A DNA stretch of 64,000 bases from Kutzneria sp. 744 (lineage in GTDB: Bacteria; Actinomycetota; Actinomycetes; Mycobacteriales; Pseudonocardiaceae). Where the stretch lies: assembly GCF_000568255.1 (NCBI RefSeq), contig NZ_KK037166.1, positions 847,220-911,219 on the forward strand, in the 5' to 3' direction. Positions 42,050 through 50,616 of this stretch are shown here, in pieces. Made by a program: the position numbers and the translations under genes. The notes beneath the pieces are model-generated. The model was not told where the DNA came from, searched no databases, and saw only the letters and a program-made list of their open reading frames with translations. Each line of letters begins with the position of its first letter. The stretch's first letter is position 1.

Positions 42050-43504
42050 TCAGCGCGGCAGCACCTGGCACAACGTGGCCAAGGCACCGGACCAGGCGCT
42101 GTCGGACGGGGTGGCATAGCCGACGACGAGGCCGTCAGAACCGGTGGCACCCACCGAGGGATGAGTGAAGTCTCCCAAGCCGTCGAGGGCCATCCCCAGC
42201 TTGGCGGCGGCGCCGATCACGGCGCGCTCGGTGCCGGGCGGAAGGTCGAGCACGGCATGGAGCCCGGCGGCGATGCCCGACACGCGGATGCCGGGAGCCT
42301 GCGAGGCGACGGCCTCGACCAACTGGTCGCGGCGACGGCGGTAGCGCAGACGCATGGCCCGGACGTGCCGGTCATAGTCGCCGGACGTGATGAACTCGGC
42401 CAGCGTCAGCTGATCGAACGCCCCTGGCGCCCAGTCGACGTGCCCCTTCGCGGCCACGACCTCCTGCACGAGCGACCGCGGCAGCACCATCCACCCGGTG
42501 CGCAGGCCCGGCGCCAGCGACTTGCTCGCGGTGCCGAAGTACACGACCCGCTCGGGGTCGAGTCCCTGCAGGGCGCCGACGGGCTGCCGGTCGTACCGGA
42601 ATTCGCCGTCGTAGTCGTCCTCCAGCACCAGGCCCCCGGTGGACCGCGCCCAGTCGACGACCGCGGCCCGACGATCCGGCCGAAGCGCGCCCCCGGTCGG
42701 GTACTGGTGGGCCGGGGTCAGCAACACAGCGCCGACACCGAGGTCGGCGAGCTCCTCGCTACGGGTGCCGTCCTCGTCGAGCGGCAACGCGGGAGTGTGC
42801 AGGCCGCCGTCGGTCAACAGGTCGTAGTACTGCGGGACGCCGTAGGACTCGACAGCGACCGACCAAATGTGACGACCGCTCAACACGGCACTGATCAGCC
42901 GTAGACCGTGGACGAAGCCAGCGCAGATCAGGATCCGGTCGGGCGTCGCGTGCACGCCCCGAGCGCGGGCGAGGTAGTCGGCCAGGGCCGTGCGCAGCTC
43001 GATACGACCGCGCGGATCGCCGTAGCCGAGGGCGTCGTTCGGGGCCGCCGTCAGCGCACGCCGGGCGGCCGAAAGCCATTGCGCCCGGGGAAAACTCGCC
43101 AGGTCGGGGTTGCCGGGCAGCAGGCTGTACTTGGCCTCGGGCGGACGGATCGGCGTCGGACGGGCGAGCACGACACGCTCGGGCCCGCCGGCCGGCTTCT
43201 GCGGTTCGGCCCGCCGAGCGACGCGGGTGCCCGAGCCCTGCTTGGCGGTGAGCCACCCCTCGGCGACGAGTTCGGCGTAGGCCTCCGCGACGGTGTTCCG
43301 GGCGATCGACAGGTCGGCGGCCAGCGTCCGCGACGAAGGCAGCTGCACGCCGGGCGCGAGGCGGCCCGATCGCACGGCCTCGCGCAGCGCGTCCATGAGG
43401 GACGAGCGCAGCCCGTGCTGGCCGCGAAGGCCCAGGTGATCGAGGTGGAGATCGGCCCCGAGCGTGCTCGGCTCTTCCGGCGAATTGGCCCGCGCTCCTG
43501 GCAT
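42050..43504 (-). CDS. MocR/PdxR-type GntR regulator with aminotransferase domain
   Basis: 484 residues. The winged-helix GntR domain is LRSSLMDALREAVRSGRLAP, then SSRTLAADLSIARNTVAEAY and GSGTRVARR. A long linker leads to a fold-type I aminotransferase-like domain (about 120-484): GNPDLASFPRAQWLSAARRA, LGYGDPRGRIELRTALADYL, LEDDYDGEFRYDR, and the PLP Lys in VYFGTASKSLAPGLRTGW (about residue 325). MocR proteins bind PLP or its aldimines and activate neighbouring genes. It is divergent from an MFS gene and upstream of the AhpD-like/cupin unit; shared WTGGnCCAW motifs mark both. Confidence 0.92.
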   Translation of the reverse strand: MPGARANSPEEPSTLGADLHLDHLGLRGQHGLRSSLMDALREAVRSGRLAPGVQLPSSRTLAADLSIARNTVAEAYAELVAEGWLTAKQGSGTRVARRAEPQKPAGGPERVVLARPTPIRPPEAKYSLLPGNPDLASFPRAQWLSAARRALTAAPNDALGYGDPRGRIELRTALADYLARARGVHATPDRILICAGFVHGLRLISAVLSGRHIWSVAVESYGVPQYYDLLTDGGLHTPALPLDEDGTRSEELADLGVGAVLLTPAHQYPTGGALRPDRRAAVVDWARSTGGLVLEDDYDGEFRYDRQPVGALQGLDPERVVYFGTASKSLAPGLRTGWMVLPRSLVQEVVAAKGHVDWAPGAFDQLTLAEFITSGDYDRHVRAMRLRYRRRRDQLVEAVASQAPGIRVSGIAAGLHAVLDLPPGTERAVIGAAAKLGMALDGLGDFTHPSVGATGSDGLVVGYATPSDSAWSGALATLCQVLPR

Positions 43505-43508
43505 GAAA

Positions 43509-43517
43509 ATGGACCAT
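43509..43517. promoter_or_regulatory. ATGGACCAT motif between MocR and MFS genes
   Basis: A self-complementary nonamer (ATGG-A-CCAT) five bases upstream of the MocR start, related to the two TTGGnCCAA motifs at 42017-42049. Confidence 0.4.
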
Positions 43518-43584
43518 ACCCCCGATCCACTCGCGACCTAGCGTTGACCTCGTTCCCAGCACGCCGTCCTTCTCGGGGAGAGTC

Positions 43585-44793
43585 ATGAGTTCGCTCGACG
43601 TCCGGCAGCAACCGGCCGGGATCAGCACGAGGTTCGCCGTGCTGCTGGCCGTCGCCTGCGGCATCGCGGTCGCCAACATCTACTACGCCCAGCCGCTGCT
43701 GGAGGAGATCGGCCACGACCTCGGCGTCGCGCAGGCCGACCTCGGCCTGGTCACCACCGTCACCCAGGTCGGATACTTCCTCGGGCTGATCCTGATCGTG
43801 CCGCTGGGCGATCTCGTTAACCGACGGATGCTCATACCGATCGGATCCGTCATCACGGCGGCCGCGCTGCTGGCCACCGCCGCCGCCCCGACGGCAGTGA
43901 CCTTCTTCATCGCCAGCGGCGTCGTCGGGCTGGCGACCGTGGTACAGCAGGTGATCATCGCCTACTCGGCCGTACTGAGCAGCCCCGAGTCACGCGGCCG
44001 AGTGCTCGGCATCGTGACCAGCGGCGTCGTGATCGGCATCCTGCTCGCCCGGACGATCGCCGGCCTGCTGTCGGACGCGCTCGGCTGGCGTTCGGTGTTC
44101 GTCGTGTCGGCGGTGCTGATGCTGGGCGTCGCCCTGGTCCTCGGCCTGAAGCTCCCGCCGGAACGCCCGGACCGGCCTCAGGTCTCCTACCGACGCCTGG
44201 TCACGTCGGTGTTCACGTTGACGGTGCGGGAGCGGGTGTTTCGCGTCCGCAGCCTGATCACGTTGTTCATGTTCGCCGGATTCGGCGCCCTGTGGGGCTC
44301 CATGGCGCTGCCGCTGAGCGGGCCTCCGTGGCACATGTCGACGTCCACCGTGGGCCTGTTCGGTCTGGTCGGGGCCGCCGGCGCGTTCGGCGCGGCCCGG
44401 GCCGGGGCACTGGCCGATCGCGGCCGGGCGCAGCTGGTCAGCGGGGTCACGCTGGTCCTGTTCACGGTGTCGTGGCTGCCGATCGCGTGGTTGCCTCAGA
44501 CCCTGATTCCGCTGCTGGTCGGCATCGTCGTCATCGACTTCGCGGGCCAGGCCATCCACGTGACCAACCAGCACCTGATCGTCGGCCTCGACCCGAACGC
44601 CAGCAGCCGGCTCATCGGCAGCAACATGGTCTACTACTCGGTCGGCTTCGGCGGCGGCGCGGTCGCGGCGACCTTCACCTTCAGCGCCTGGGGCTGGGCC
44701 GCGGTCTGCGTGCTCGGCGCCGGCTTCAGCGCGCTGGCCCTGCTCGTCTGGGCCGTCGACCGGATCTCCCCCGCGGCCAAGGCTTTCCCGTGA
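43585..44793 (+). CDS. MFS transporter, DHA1 family
   Basis: 402 residues. Twelve membrane segments, opening with STRFAVLLAVACGIAVANIY and YYAQPLLEEIGHDLGV, then VGYFLGLILIVPLGDLVNRR with motif A-like residues. This YYAQP start is typical of a subgroup related to YnfM/Bmr-type efflux proteins. GGAGAG lies upstream of the ATG. It diverges from the MocR gene and is probably under its control. A sugar or drug efflux role is inferred from the family only. Confidence 0.9.
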   Translation: MSSLDVRQQPAGISTRFAVLLAVACGIAVANIYYAQPLLEEIGHDLGVAQADLGLVTTVTQVGYFLGLILIVPLGDLVNRRMLIPIGSVITAAALLATAAAPTAVTFFIASGVVGLATVVQQVIIAYSAVLSSPESRGRVLGIVTSGVVIGILLARTIAGLLSDALGWRSVFVVSAVLMLGVALVLGLKLPPERPDRPQVSYRRLVTSVFTLTVRERVFRVRSLITLFMFAGFGALWGSMALPLSGPPWHMSTSTVGLFGLVGAAGAFGAARAGALADRGRAQLVSGVTLVLFTVSWLPIAWLPQTLIPLLVGIVVIDFAGQAIHVTNQHLIVGLDPNASSRLIGSNMVYYSVGFGGGAVAATFTFSAWGWAAVCVLGAGFSALALLVWAVDRISPAAKAFP

Positions 44794-44916
44794 CCGTCCA
44801 CCGAGGACCGGCCAACTCGGCTGCCAGGAACAACGCAAAGGTCACGGGGAAGCCGACAACCGGCCGCGGCACATGATCGTCATCCCGGTGCAAGCACCCA
44901 CCGAGAAGGAGATCGG

Positions 44917-45585
44917 ATGCCTTACCGCGCAAAGCATTACGTGGTCGGCGCAGTGGCGGTCACAATGCTCGCCGGCCTGAGCGCGACGACCGCCCAGGCC
45001 GCACCCGACCGGTCCACCTGCTCGTGGACCGTTCGGACGCTGCCGCCCGCACCCGGCTTCGTCCAGTCGCTCAGCTACGGCACCGACCACGGGTCCCACG
45101 TGTTCGGCATGGCGACCAACGACAGCGGCATCACGGAAAGCCCGGCGGTGTGGAACATCGACGGCAACTCGCCGCCACGCCTGCTCGGTTCCGCCCACAG
45201 TTCACCCACCAGAATCATGGGTCTGAACGCGGCCGGGGTGGCCGCCGGCTACTACCGCGACGGCACCGGCACCCACGCGGTCCGCTACGTCAACGGCGCC
45301 TACCAGGACCTGCCCGTTCCGGCCGGCACGAGCCACGCCGAGGCCGTGGACATCAATGCCGGCGGCGACATCGTCGGCACGGTCGACAACACCAGCATCA
45401 TCGTGTGGCCGGCCGACAAGCCGAGCACGTACAGCCTCCTGCCCAGGGCAGCCGGCGACAACGACGAGGCCACGGGCATCGACAACGCGCGCAATGTCGT
45501 CGGCATCGTCGCCCAGGGCGACAAGCTCGCCGGCTACATCTGGAACGCGGACCCTCAAAAAGATCCGTCACCGGCCTCACTATAG
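44917..45585 (+). pseudogene. Secreted HAF-repeat protein, cut off by island 2
   Basis: GAAGGAG precedes the ATG at 44917. A Sec signal ends at TTAQAAPD. The mature part carries HAF-type repeats: VFGMATNDSGITESPAVWNI, IMGLNAAGVAAGYYRDGTGT, AVDINAGGDIVGTVDNTSII, GIDNARNVVGIVAQGDKLAG. Such repeats form beta-propeller-like extracellular proteins of unknown role. Reliable coding ends near YIWNADPQKD at about 45560; the last few codons to the stop at 45585 belong to low-GC sequence. The protein would normally have more repeats, so the 3' part is missing. Loss may be an assembly artefact. Confidence 0.75.
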
Positions 45586-46250
45586 GCGTGGTAGGGTCCA
45601 CGCTAGCATCCTCATTTCCGTTCTCTCAAGCGAGCCCGCATGTCTTAGAGATCCGTAATCGATTTAAATCAGTATGTAATGAGTCAGGAGTTGGGCGGCC
45701 TGAGGTCCTCACGGCTGTCTCAGAGACCGTGCCGTTGAACGATAGATATCTCCCCACGCTCTAGGACAACCGCAGTAGAATTCACGAGACGGCGATGGTT
45801 TACCCAACGACCAGCCAGTCTCTAATTGCGCCTTGATGCCTTGTCTAGCTTCCGCCCCTTTCAGAGGTAAATTGGACGGTGCATTCACGTAGAAAAGTTG
45901 TTGGCAGTTCGCGGAGTATGTTAATAACTATGTCACGTACAGGGAGATGTCCGCCCGGGCGGACTAGCTGGTAAGAGGAAGCGATTGCCAGTGGCGTTTG
46001 GGGGGATCGTCAATCTTTAATTAGCCAAATTGCCCACACTTGATGCTCATCTGCCAGCATCTCGAGGCGTCCGCCAGACGTGCGATGGAGCCGTAGCGAA
46101 GCCAGGAAGCGGTTATGGGTATAGGACATCACGCCAACAGGGACCACAGTTTGTCCAGCTTCACGCCGGCCATCCCGGCACATATCCTTGGTTGACTGAC
46201 TCCTGTAACCCTCATACAACGGACCAGAGGGGTTCGGCGAGTTTAGTCGT
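45560..46250. other. Low-GC, random-like island 2
   Basis: About 690 bases near 50% GC with stops in all frames. No open frame has family character, no inverted termini or direct flanking repeat were found, and no RNA gene was recognised. It truncates the HAF-repeat gene on the left. On the right it ends in the gap before the MPI-family gene at 46290, with an uncertain edge. Confidence 0.65.
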
Positions 46251-46289
46251 GAGGCTTTTCGCTCCATTCGTTCGGCAGTTCACCTGTCA

Positions 46290-46913
46290 CTACGCCAGAA
46301 CGGACAACCCCGATCCGTGCAGGGCGTCGAGCGCCGGTGCCAGGCGTCCGGTGGACAGCAGCAGGAGGGCGAGCGCCGGGCCGGCGACCTCCGGGCCGGT
46401 TCCGACGGTCCAGTCGGTGTCGGTGGCCGTGAGGGTGACGCCGGCCAGGCGGCGCCGGGCGTGGAACGGCCAGCCCATGGCCCATACGCGCTCCAGGCCG
46501 GCGCGGCTGAACTCGGCCGGCACGGGGAATTCGCGGTTCAGCGGCCTCGCGATGTCCTGGCTGTGCACTATGATGTCGAACAGCGAGTTCCTGGTGTCCA
46601 AGGCTTTCGCCGTGCGTCGATCGGCCGCGTGGTCACGGATGCTCGCGACGATCTGGGCCGGGCCGCGCGAGCCGTACCTGGTGGCCAGCACGGTGTTGAT
46701 ACGGTTCGGGTTGAAGCCGGCGCGCGGCCCCGCCGCGATCAACTCCCATGTGGTGATCGTCGGCACGAGCGACAGGTGGCCGGCGACCTCGCGGACGCGC
46801 CACCCCTCACACAGGGACGGCGTCTCCCATTCGGCCGGGCTCAGCGTGTCCAGCAGGTCGGCGACGGCCAACCGCAGGGTGCGGACCGCCGTCCAGTACT
46901 CGTCTTCCCGCAC
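46290..46913 (-). CDS. Maleylpyruvate isomerase family (DinB-like) protein
   Basis: 207 residues. DinB-like four-helix pattern: RTLRLAVADLLDTLSPAEWE, TPSLCEGWRVREVAGHLSLV with the first metal His, and FDIIVHSQDIARPLNREFPV with the next His and Asp. The C-terminal part (GWPFHARRRLAGVTLTATDT) matches the second domain of TIGR03083-type actinobacterial proteins. A mycothiol-linked reaction is inferred from the family. It diverges from a MarR regulator; two MarR-type palindromes lie in the 74-base gap, so it is probably MarR-controlled. Confidence 0.85.
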   Translation of the reverse strand: MREDEYWTAVRTLRLAVADLLDTLSPAEWETPSLCEGWRVREVAGHLSLVPTITTWELIAAGPRAGFNPNRINTVLATRYGSRGPAQIVASIRDHAADRRTAKALDTRNSLFDIIVHSQDIARPLNREFPVPAEFSRAGLERVWAMGWPFHARRRLAGVTLTATDTDWTVGTGPEVAGPALALLLLSTGRLAPALDALHGSGLSVLA

Positions 46914-46931
46914 GCGGCACCTCGCTCACTA

Positions 46932-46969
46932 GTCCGAACTTCGGACCAAGAGTAGTCCGGAGTTCGGAC
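46932..46969. promoter_or_regulatory. Two tandem MarR operators
   Basis: GTCCGAACTTCGGAC (46932-46946) is a perfect 15-base palindrome. GTCCGGAGTTCGGAC (46955-46969) is a near copy. Centres are 23 bases apart, about two helical turns, between the divergent MPI-family and marR genes. Confidence 0.8.
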
Positions 46970-46987
46970 TTCTGCCAGGGTGTGGGC

Positions 46988-47428
46988 ATGACGCCCGACG
47001 ACGAGCCGCTGAACCTGGGGCTGCTGCTGTTCATCCCCTACCGCCACCTGGAGTCGGCCGTGCTGGCCGAGCTGAAGGCGCACGGACACGACCTTCCGCT
47101 GAACCAGGCGCGCGTGTTCCAGCGGATCAACCCGGAGGGCTCGCGCCTGAGCGAACTGGCCCAGGCCTCCCAGCTCAGCAAGCAGACCGTCGGCTCGATC
47201 GTCGACCAGCTGGAGGCGGCCGGCTACGTGCGACGTGTCCCGGACCCCGACGACGCCCGCGCCCGCCTGGTCACCGTGACGGCCAAGGGAGAAAGCCTGG
47301 TGGAGATCGGCATCCCGGTGATCCGCGAGATCGAGGCGGCGTGGGAAACCGCCCTCGGCCGGGCCCGCATGCTTGAGCTCAAGGAGACCCTCGCCGCGCT
47401 GCGGGCCATCACCGATCCGTACGGCTGA
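46988..47428 (+). CDS. MarR-family regulator
   Basis: 146 residues from the ATG at 46988 (GTG 46982 also in frame). Winged helix: FQRINPEGSRLSELAQASQL, SKQTVGSIVDQLEAAGYVRR, then the wing VPDPDDARARLVTVTAKGES. It has the usual dimer helices at both ends. Its divergent neighbour is a maleylpyruvate isomerase-family gene, and paired palindromes in between suggest it represses both. The effector is unknown. Confidence 0.92.
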   Translation: MTPDDEPLNLGLLLFIPYRHLESAVLAELKAHGHDLPLNQARVFQRINPEGSRLSELAQASQLSKQTVGSIVDQLEAAGYVRRVPDPDDARARLVTVTAKGESLVEIGIPVIREIEAAWETALGRARMLELKETLAALRAITDPYG

Positions 47429-47465
47429 GTTTCGCCGCGGGCGTTTGTGGCTATATCTGTCGACT

Positions 47466-47831
47466 ATGACCTCTGAGACGCCCGAAAGATCTCCCGAAGT
47501 TCTCGACTTCCGCCGGGAGACCGTAGGGCAGAGCACGGTCCTCCAGGTCATCGGAGAGATCGACACCGACACCGCTCCCCTGTTCCGCGAGCATCTGGCG
47601 GCGGCGCGCCGTGACAGCACCGAGCGGCTGGTCGTCGACCTCAGCGGCGTCACCTACATGGCCTCGCCCGGCCTGTCGGTGCTCATCGAGGCCCACAACG
47701 AGCACCGGCGCCTGAACACCCGCCTGCTGGTGGTCGCCGGTTCGCGGGCGACCCGGGTCCCGATCATGACCACCGGCCTGCACGCTCAGCTGGACGTGGT
47801 CATCACTCTGGAGCAGGCGCTTCCCTCGTGA
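47466..47831 (+). CDS. STAS-domain anti-sigma factor antagonist
   Basis: 121 residues from the ATG at 47466; no clear ribosome-binding site. The STAS core is STVLQVIGEIDTDTAPLFRE, RLVVDLSGVTYMASPGLSVL, LIEAHNEHRRLNTRLLVVAG. The usual DSSGL phosphorylation loop reads ASPGL: one Ser remains and Asp is replaced by Ala, so phospho-control by a RsbW/SpoIIAB-type kinase may be altered. It normally binds an anti-sigma factor and frees a stress sigma factor. No partner kinase is nearby. It overlaps the convergent SRPBCC gene by 29 bases. Confidence 0.85.
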   Translation: MTSETPERSPEVLDFRRETVGQSTVLQVIGEIDTDTAPLFREHLAAARRDSTERLVVDLSGVTYMASPGLSVLIEAHNEHRRLNTRLLVVAGSRATRVPIMTTGLHAQLDVVITLEQALPS

Positions 47832-48282
47832 CGTACGCGGCCAGGTTGGCCAGCGAGGACGCCAGGCCGACGGCGTGGTCCGCTGCGGAGATGCCGTCCG
47901 GCACGTCGTCGGCGCGGATCTCCACCTTCGTGCCCTCGACGTCGGCGGCGACCTCCCAAGTCATGATCATCGTGCCGGCGTAGGCGGGGTCGTCGGAGAC
48001 GAAGTCGACCGCCTGCACCACCCGCACTCCGGGCACGATGTCGACGAAACGCGCCTCCACGACATCGGAGTCGGCCGTCGCCTTGCCCGGCGCCCGCGAC
48101 GCGTCCGCGTAGGTCAGGGTCAGCCGATACGACCCGCCCGGCCGCGCGTCGAACCGCTCGAACCGGCCGCTCATCCCTTCCGGCGGCAACCAGACCGCCA
48201 GCGCCTCCGGATCGACGAAGGCGGCGTACACGCGGTCCGGCGTGGCGGCGATGACCCGAGATGCGGCGTCGGTCCTGGGCAT
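47803..48282 (-). CDS. SRPBCC/AHSA1-domain protein
   Basis: 159 residues. Typical AHSA1 pattern: RVIAATPDRVYAAFVDPEAL, AVWLPPEGMSGRFERFDARP, GGSYRLTL and the C-terminal GLASSLANLAAYVTRE. These START-like helix-grip proteins bind hydrophobic ligands; most have no defined role. It starts about ten bases after the STAND-TPR gene stop on the same strand, so it could be cotranscribed with that gene. Confidence 0.87.
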   Translation of the reverse strand: MPRTDAASRVIAATPDRVYAAFVDPEALAVWLPPEGMSGRFERFDARPGGSYRLTLTYADASRAPGKATADSDVVEARFVDIVPGVRVVQAVDFVSDDPAYAGTMIMTWEVAADVEGTKVEIRADDVPDGISAADHAVGLASSLANLAAYVTREAPAPE

Positions 48283-48292
48283 GGCGCCCAGG

Positions 48293-50539
48293 CTAGCTCA
48301 GCTCGTCGATCAGTCCACGGACCTCGTCGGCCTCGGCGGTGGCGCCGGTCTGCACGAAGGCGGCGAGCGCTCGTCGCTGGCTGGCAAGGGCTTCCTTCCG
48401 CCGCCCCTGCCGGGCGTGGATCCGTCCGAGCTGGGTCAGGGTCAGGCCTTCGCCGTGCCGGTCCCCGACCTCCCGGCGCAGCGGCAGCGCCCGCAGATGG
48501 CAGGCCAGGGCGTCACCCCACTGCCCAAGTTCCTGGTACGCCAACGCCATGTTGTGCAGGGCGCGGCCGGCGCGCAGCCGATCCCCGCTCTGGAGCAGCA
48601 GTTCGAGCGCCTGCCGGTGCAACTCGACGGCCTCGGCCGCCCGTCCGGTCTGCTGGAGGACCGCGCCGAGATTGGTCAGCACGCCGCCCTCGGCCTGTGG
48701 ATCGCCCAGCTCGTGCGCGCAGATGAGGGCCTGCCGGTAGCGGGCCTCGGCCACGTCGTGCCGGCGTTGCTCGGCCGCGAGGAAGGCGAGGTTGTTCAGG
48801 CTCCGGGAGATCAGGTAGCGATCCTCCTGCTCCGTCGCGATGGCCAGGGACTCCTCCCACGCGGCCTCGGCCTCCTCGAACCGCCCGAGCTGGTAGCCGA
48901 CTCCACCGAAGTTGTGCAGGGCCTTGGCCAGCCCGAGCCGGTCGCCGGTATGCCGGCAGATGGCCAGCACCCGCCCGTGGAAGTCGCGCGCCTCGGCGAA
49001 CCACCGGAGTTCCTGGTGGGCCAGGCCCAGGGCGGTGAGGCTCTGCGCCTCGGCCGTCCGGTCGCCGAGGCGCAGCGCCGCGGCCAGGCCGAACTTGGCC
49101 AGGGTGATCCACTCGTCCGGGTGGTTGCGCAGCTCGAAGAACGGATGCAGCGCCGACACGACCTCGCTGGTCAGGTTGTCGAGCCCGGTGCGGGCCGACA
49201 GGCTCACCACGGGAATCAGGTTCGGGCGTTCGCCCTCCAGCCACGCCAGCGCGTCGCCGCGCCCGGCGAACAGCCACGACCGCTGCTCGGCCGGCGTCCG
49301 GGAGTAGAGATGCGTGCCCACGGCCGTTGTCGCCGCCCGGTAGTACGCCAGCAGCCGGTTGACCGCCTCCGCGCGGTCGGCCGGCTGTTCCTCGTTCTCG
49401 CAGCACTTCCTGGCGTGAAAGCGAACCAGGTCGTGGAACCGGTAGTTGTCGGGCACGATCGACGGCTCGATCAGGTGGGCCCGGCACAGCCTCTCCGCCA
49501 GCCGCTGAGCCTCCGGCTCCGGCACGTCCGCGAGCGCCGCGATCGCGCCCGGGCCGATGTGCGAGCCGGGATGCAAGGACAGCAGCCGGAACAGTCGCGA
49601 CAGGGCGGCCGGCAGCTGACGGTAGGACGTGTCGAACGCGGCCCCCACGGCGATCGAATCGTTGTAGTGGAGCGGGTCGAGCCGGTTCGTGGCCGCGCCG
49701 ACGGTCCGCGCCAACCGGCCGATGCGCTGCCCGGGTTGGTCGGTGAGCCAGTAGGTGGCGATCCGCAACGCGAGCGGCAGGCCCTCACACAGCTGCGCCA
49801 GCCTGATGGCTTCCCGCGGCTCGTCGGCGACCCGTGTGTCACCGGGCAGCGCCGTCTCCAGCGCCTGCGCCACCAGGCCGACGGCATCGGCGTCCCGCAG
49901 CACGCCCAGCTCGACCCGGCGGGCCCCGGGCACCGGCAGGTTGTCCCGGCTGGTGGTCAGCATCCGATGCGCCGGGCTGCCCGGCCGCAGTGCCTCGACC
50001 TGCGCCGAGTCCAGGACGTTGTCGGCCAACACCAGCACACGCCGTCCCTGGCCGGCCAGCTCGGAAAGCAGTGAGCGGTAAAGGATCGCCCGCTCGGCCT
50101 GACCGGCCGGCGGTCGTTCGACCCCCAGCCCGACCAGCATCGCCAGCAGCGCCGCGTTCGCCGAGACAGTGCCGTCCGGGCCGTAGCCGAGCAGGTCGAT
50201 GACCAGCACCCCGCCCGGAAACCACCCGGCCGCCACCGCTTCGTGCGCCACCCGCGTGGCCAGCGCCGTCTTGCCGACGCCGGCCAGCCCGGTGATCGTC
50301 GCGACGGTCGGCTGCCCCTGGGTCGCCGGATCGAGCAGCGCGGCCAGCGCGGCCCGTTCGGCCTCCCGGTCCGTGAAGCCCACCTCGCCCGGCAGGCCGG
50401 CCATCGCCACCGGCACCTTGGACCCGAAGTTCACCACGCCGATGTGGCCGGCCTGGACGACGTTTCCCTCGACATGCCCGGTGATCTGGTTGTTTACGGT
50501 GTCGTCCCGGTCCTCTTCGTGGTTGTCGGCCACGCACAC
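48293..50539 (-). CDS. STAND NTPase (NB-ARC type) with C-terminal TPR repeats
   Basis: 748 residues from a GTG at 50539; a GTG two codons on fits the GAGGCG site better. The order is: a short N-terminal stretch (NNQITGHVEGNVVQAGHIGV) seen in many actinobacterial STAND proteins, then NB-ARC with Walker A ITGLAGVGKTALATRVAHEA (about 85-104) and Walker B VLVLADNVLDSAQVEAL. Next are LTTSRDNLPVPGARRVELGV, GLPLALRIATYWL and a winged-helix region, then about seven TPRs (ALGLAHQELRWFAEARDFHG, NLGAVLQQTGRAAEAVELHR) to the end. No effector domain such as SARP, nuclease or protease is fused. Roles range from transcription control to phage defence; none can be assigned from sequence. Confidence 0.88.
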   Translation of the reverse strand: MCVADNHEEDRDDTVNNQITGHVEGNVVQAGHIGVVNFGSKVPVAMAGLPGEVGFTDREAERAALAALLDPATQGQPTVATITGLAGVGKTALATRVAHEAVAAGWFPGGVLVIDLLGYGPDGTVSANAALLAMLVGLGVERPPAGQAERAILYRSLLSELAGQGRRVLVLADNVLDSAQVEALRPGSPAHRMLTTSRDNLPVPGARRVELGVLRDADAVGLVAQALETALPGDTRVADEPREAIRLAQLCEGLPLALRIATYWLTDQPGQRIGRLARTVGAATNRLDPLHYNDSIAVGAAFDTSYRQLPAALSRLFRLLSLHPGSHIGPGAIAALADVPEPEAQRLAERLCRAHLIEPSIVPDNYRFHDLVRFHARKCCENEEQPADRAEAVNRLLAYYRAATTAVGTHLYSRTPAEQRSWLFAGRGDALAWLEGERPNLIPVVSLSARTGLDNLTSEVVSALHPFFELRNHPDEWITLAKFGLAAALRLGDRTAEAQSLTALGLAHQELRWFAEARDFHGRVLAICRHTGDRLGLAKALHNFGGVGYQLGRFEEAEAAWEESLAIATEQEDRYLISRSLNNLAFLAAEQRRHDVAEARYRQALICAHELGDPQAEGGVLTNLGAVLQQTGRAAEAVELHRQALELLLQSGDRLRAGRALHNMALAYQELGQWGDALACHLRALPLRREVGDRHGEGLTLTQLGRIHARQGRRKEALASQRRALAAFVQTGATAEADEVRGLIDELS

Positions 50540-50616
50540 CGCCTCTGCTCCGGCTCCGCTGCCCGCGGTCCCGGAGCAATAGATCGCTCGCGGCGGGAAA
50601 ACGTAACCAGCCGAGC

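Noticed and set aside
45573..45590. T7-promoter-like CTCACTATAGGCG at the start of island 2
   Set aside because: Only part of the T7 consensus is present (no TAATACGA), so a vector insert is not supported by this string alone. A vector screen of the block would settle it.
45560..46250. tRNA or other structured RNA in island 2
   Set aside because: No cloverleaf, GGTTCGAATCC-type T arm or long stem could be found by eye. A covariance-model search would be the decisive test.
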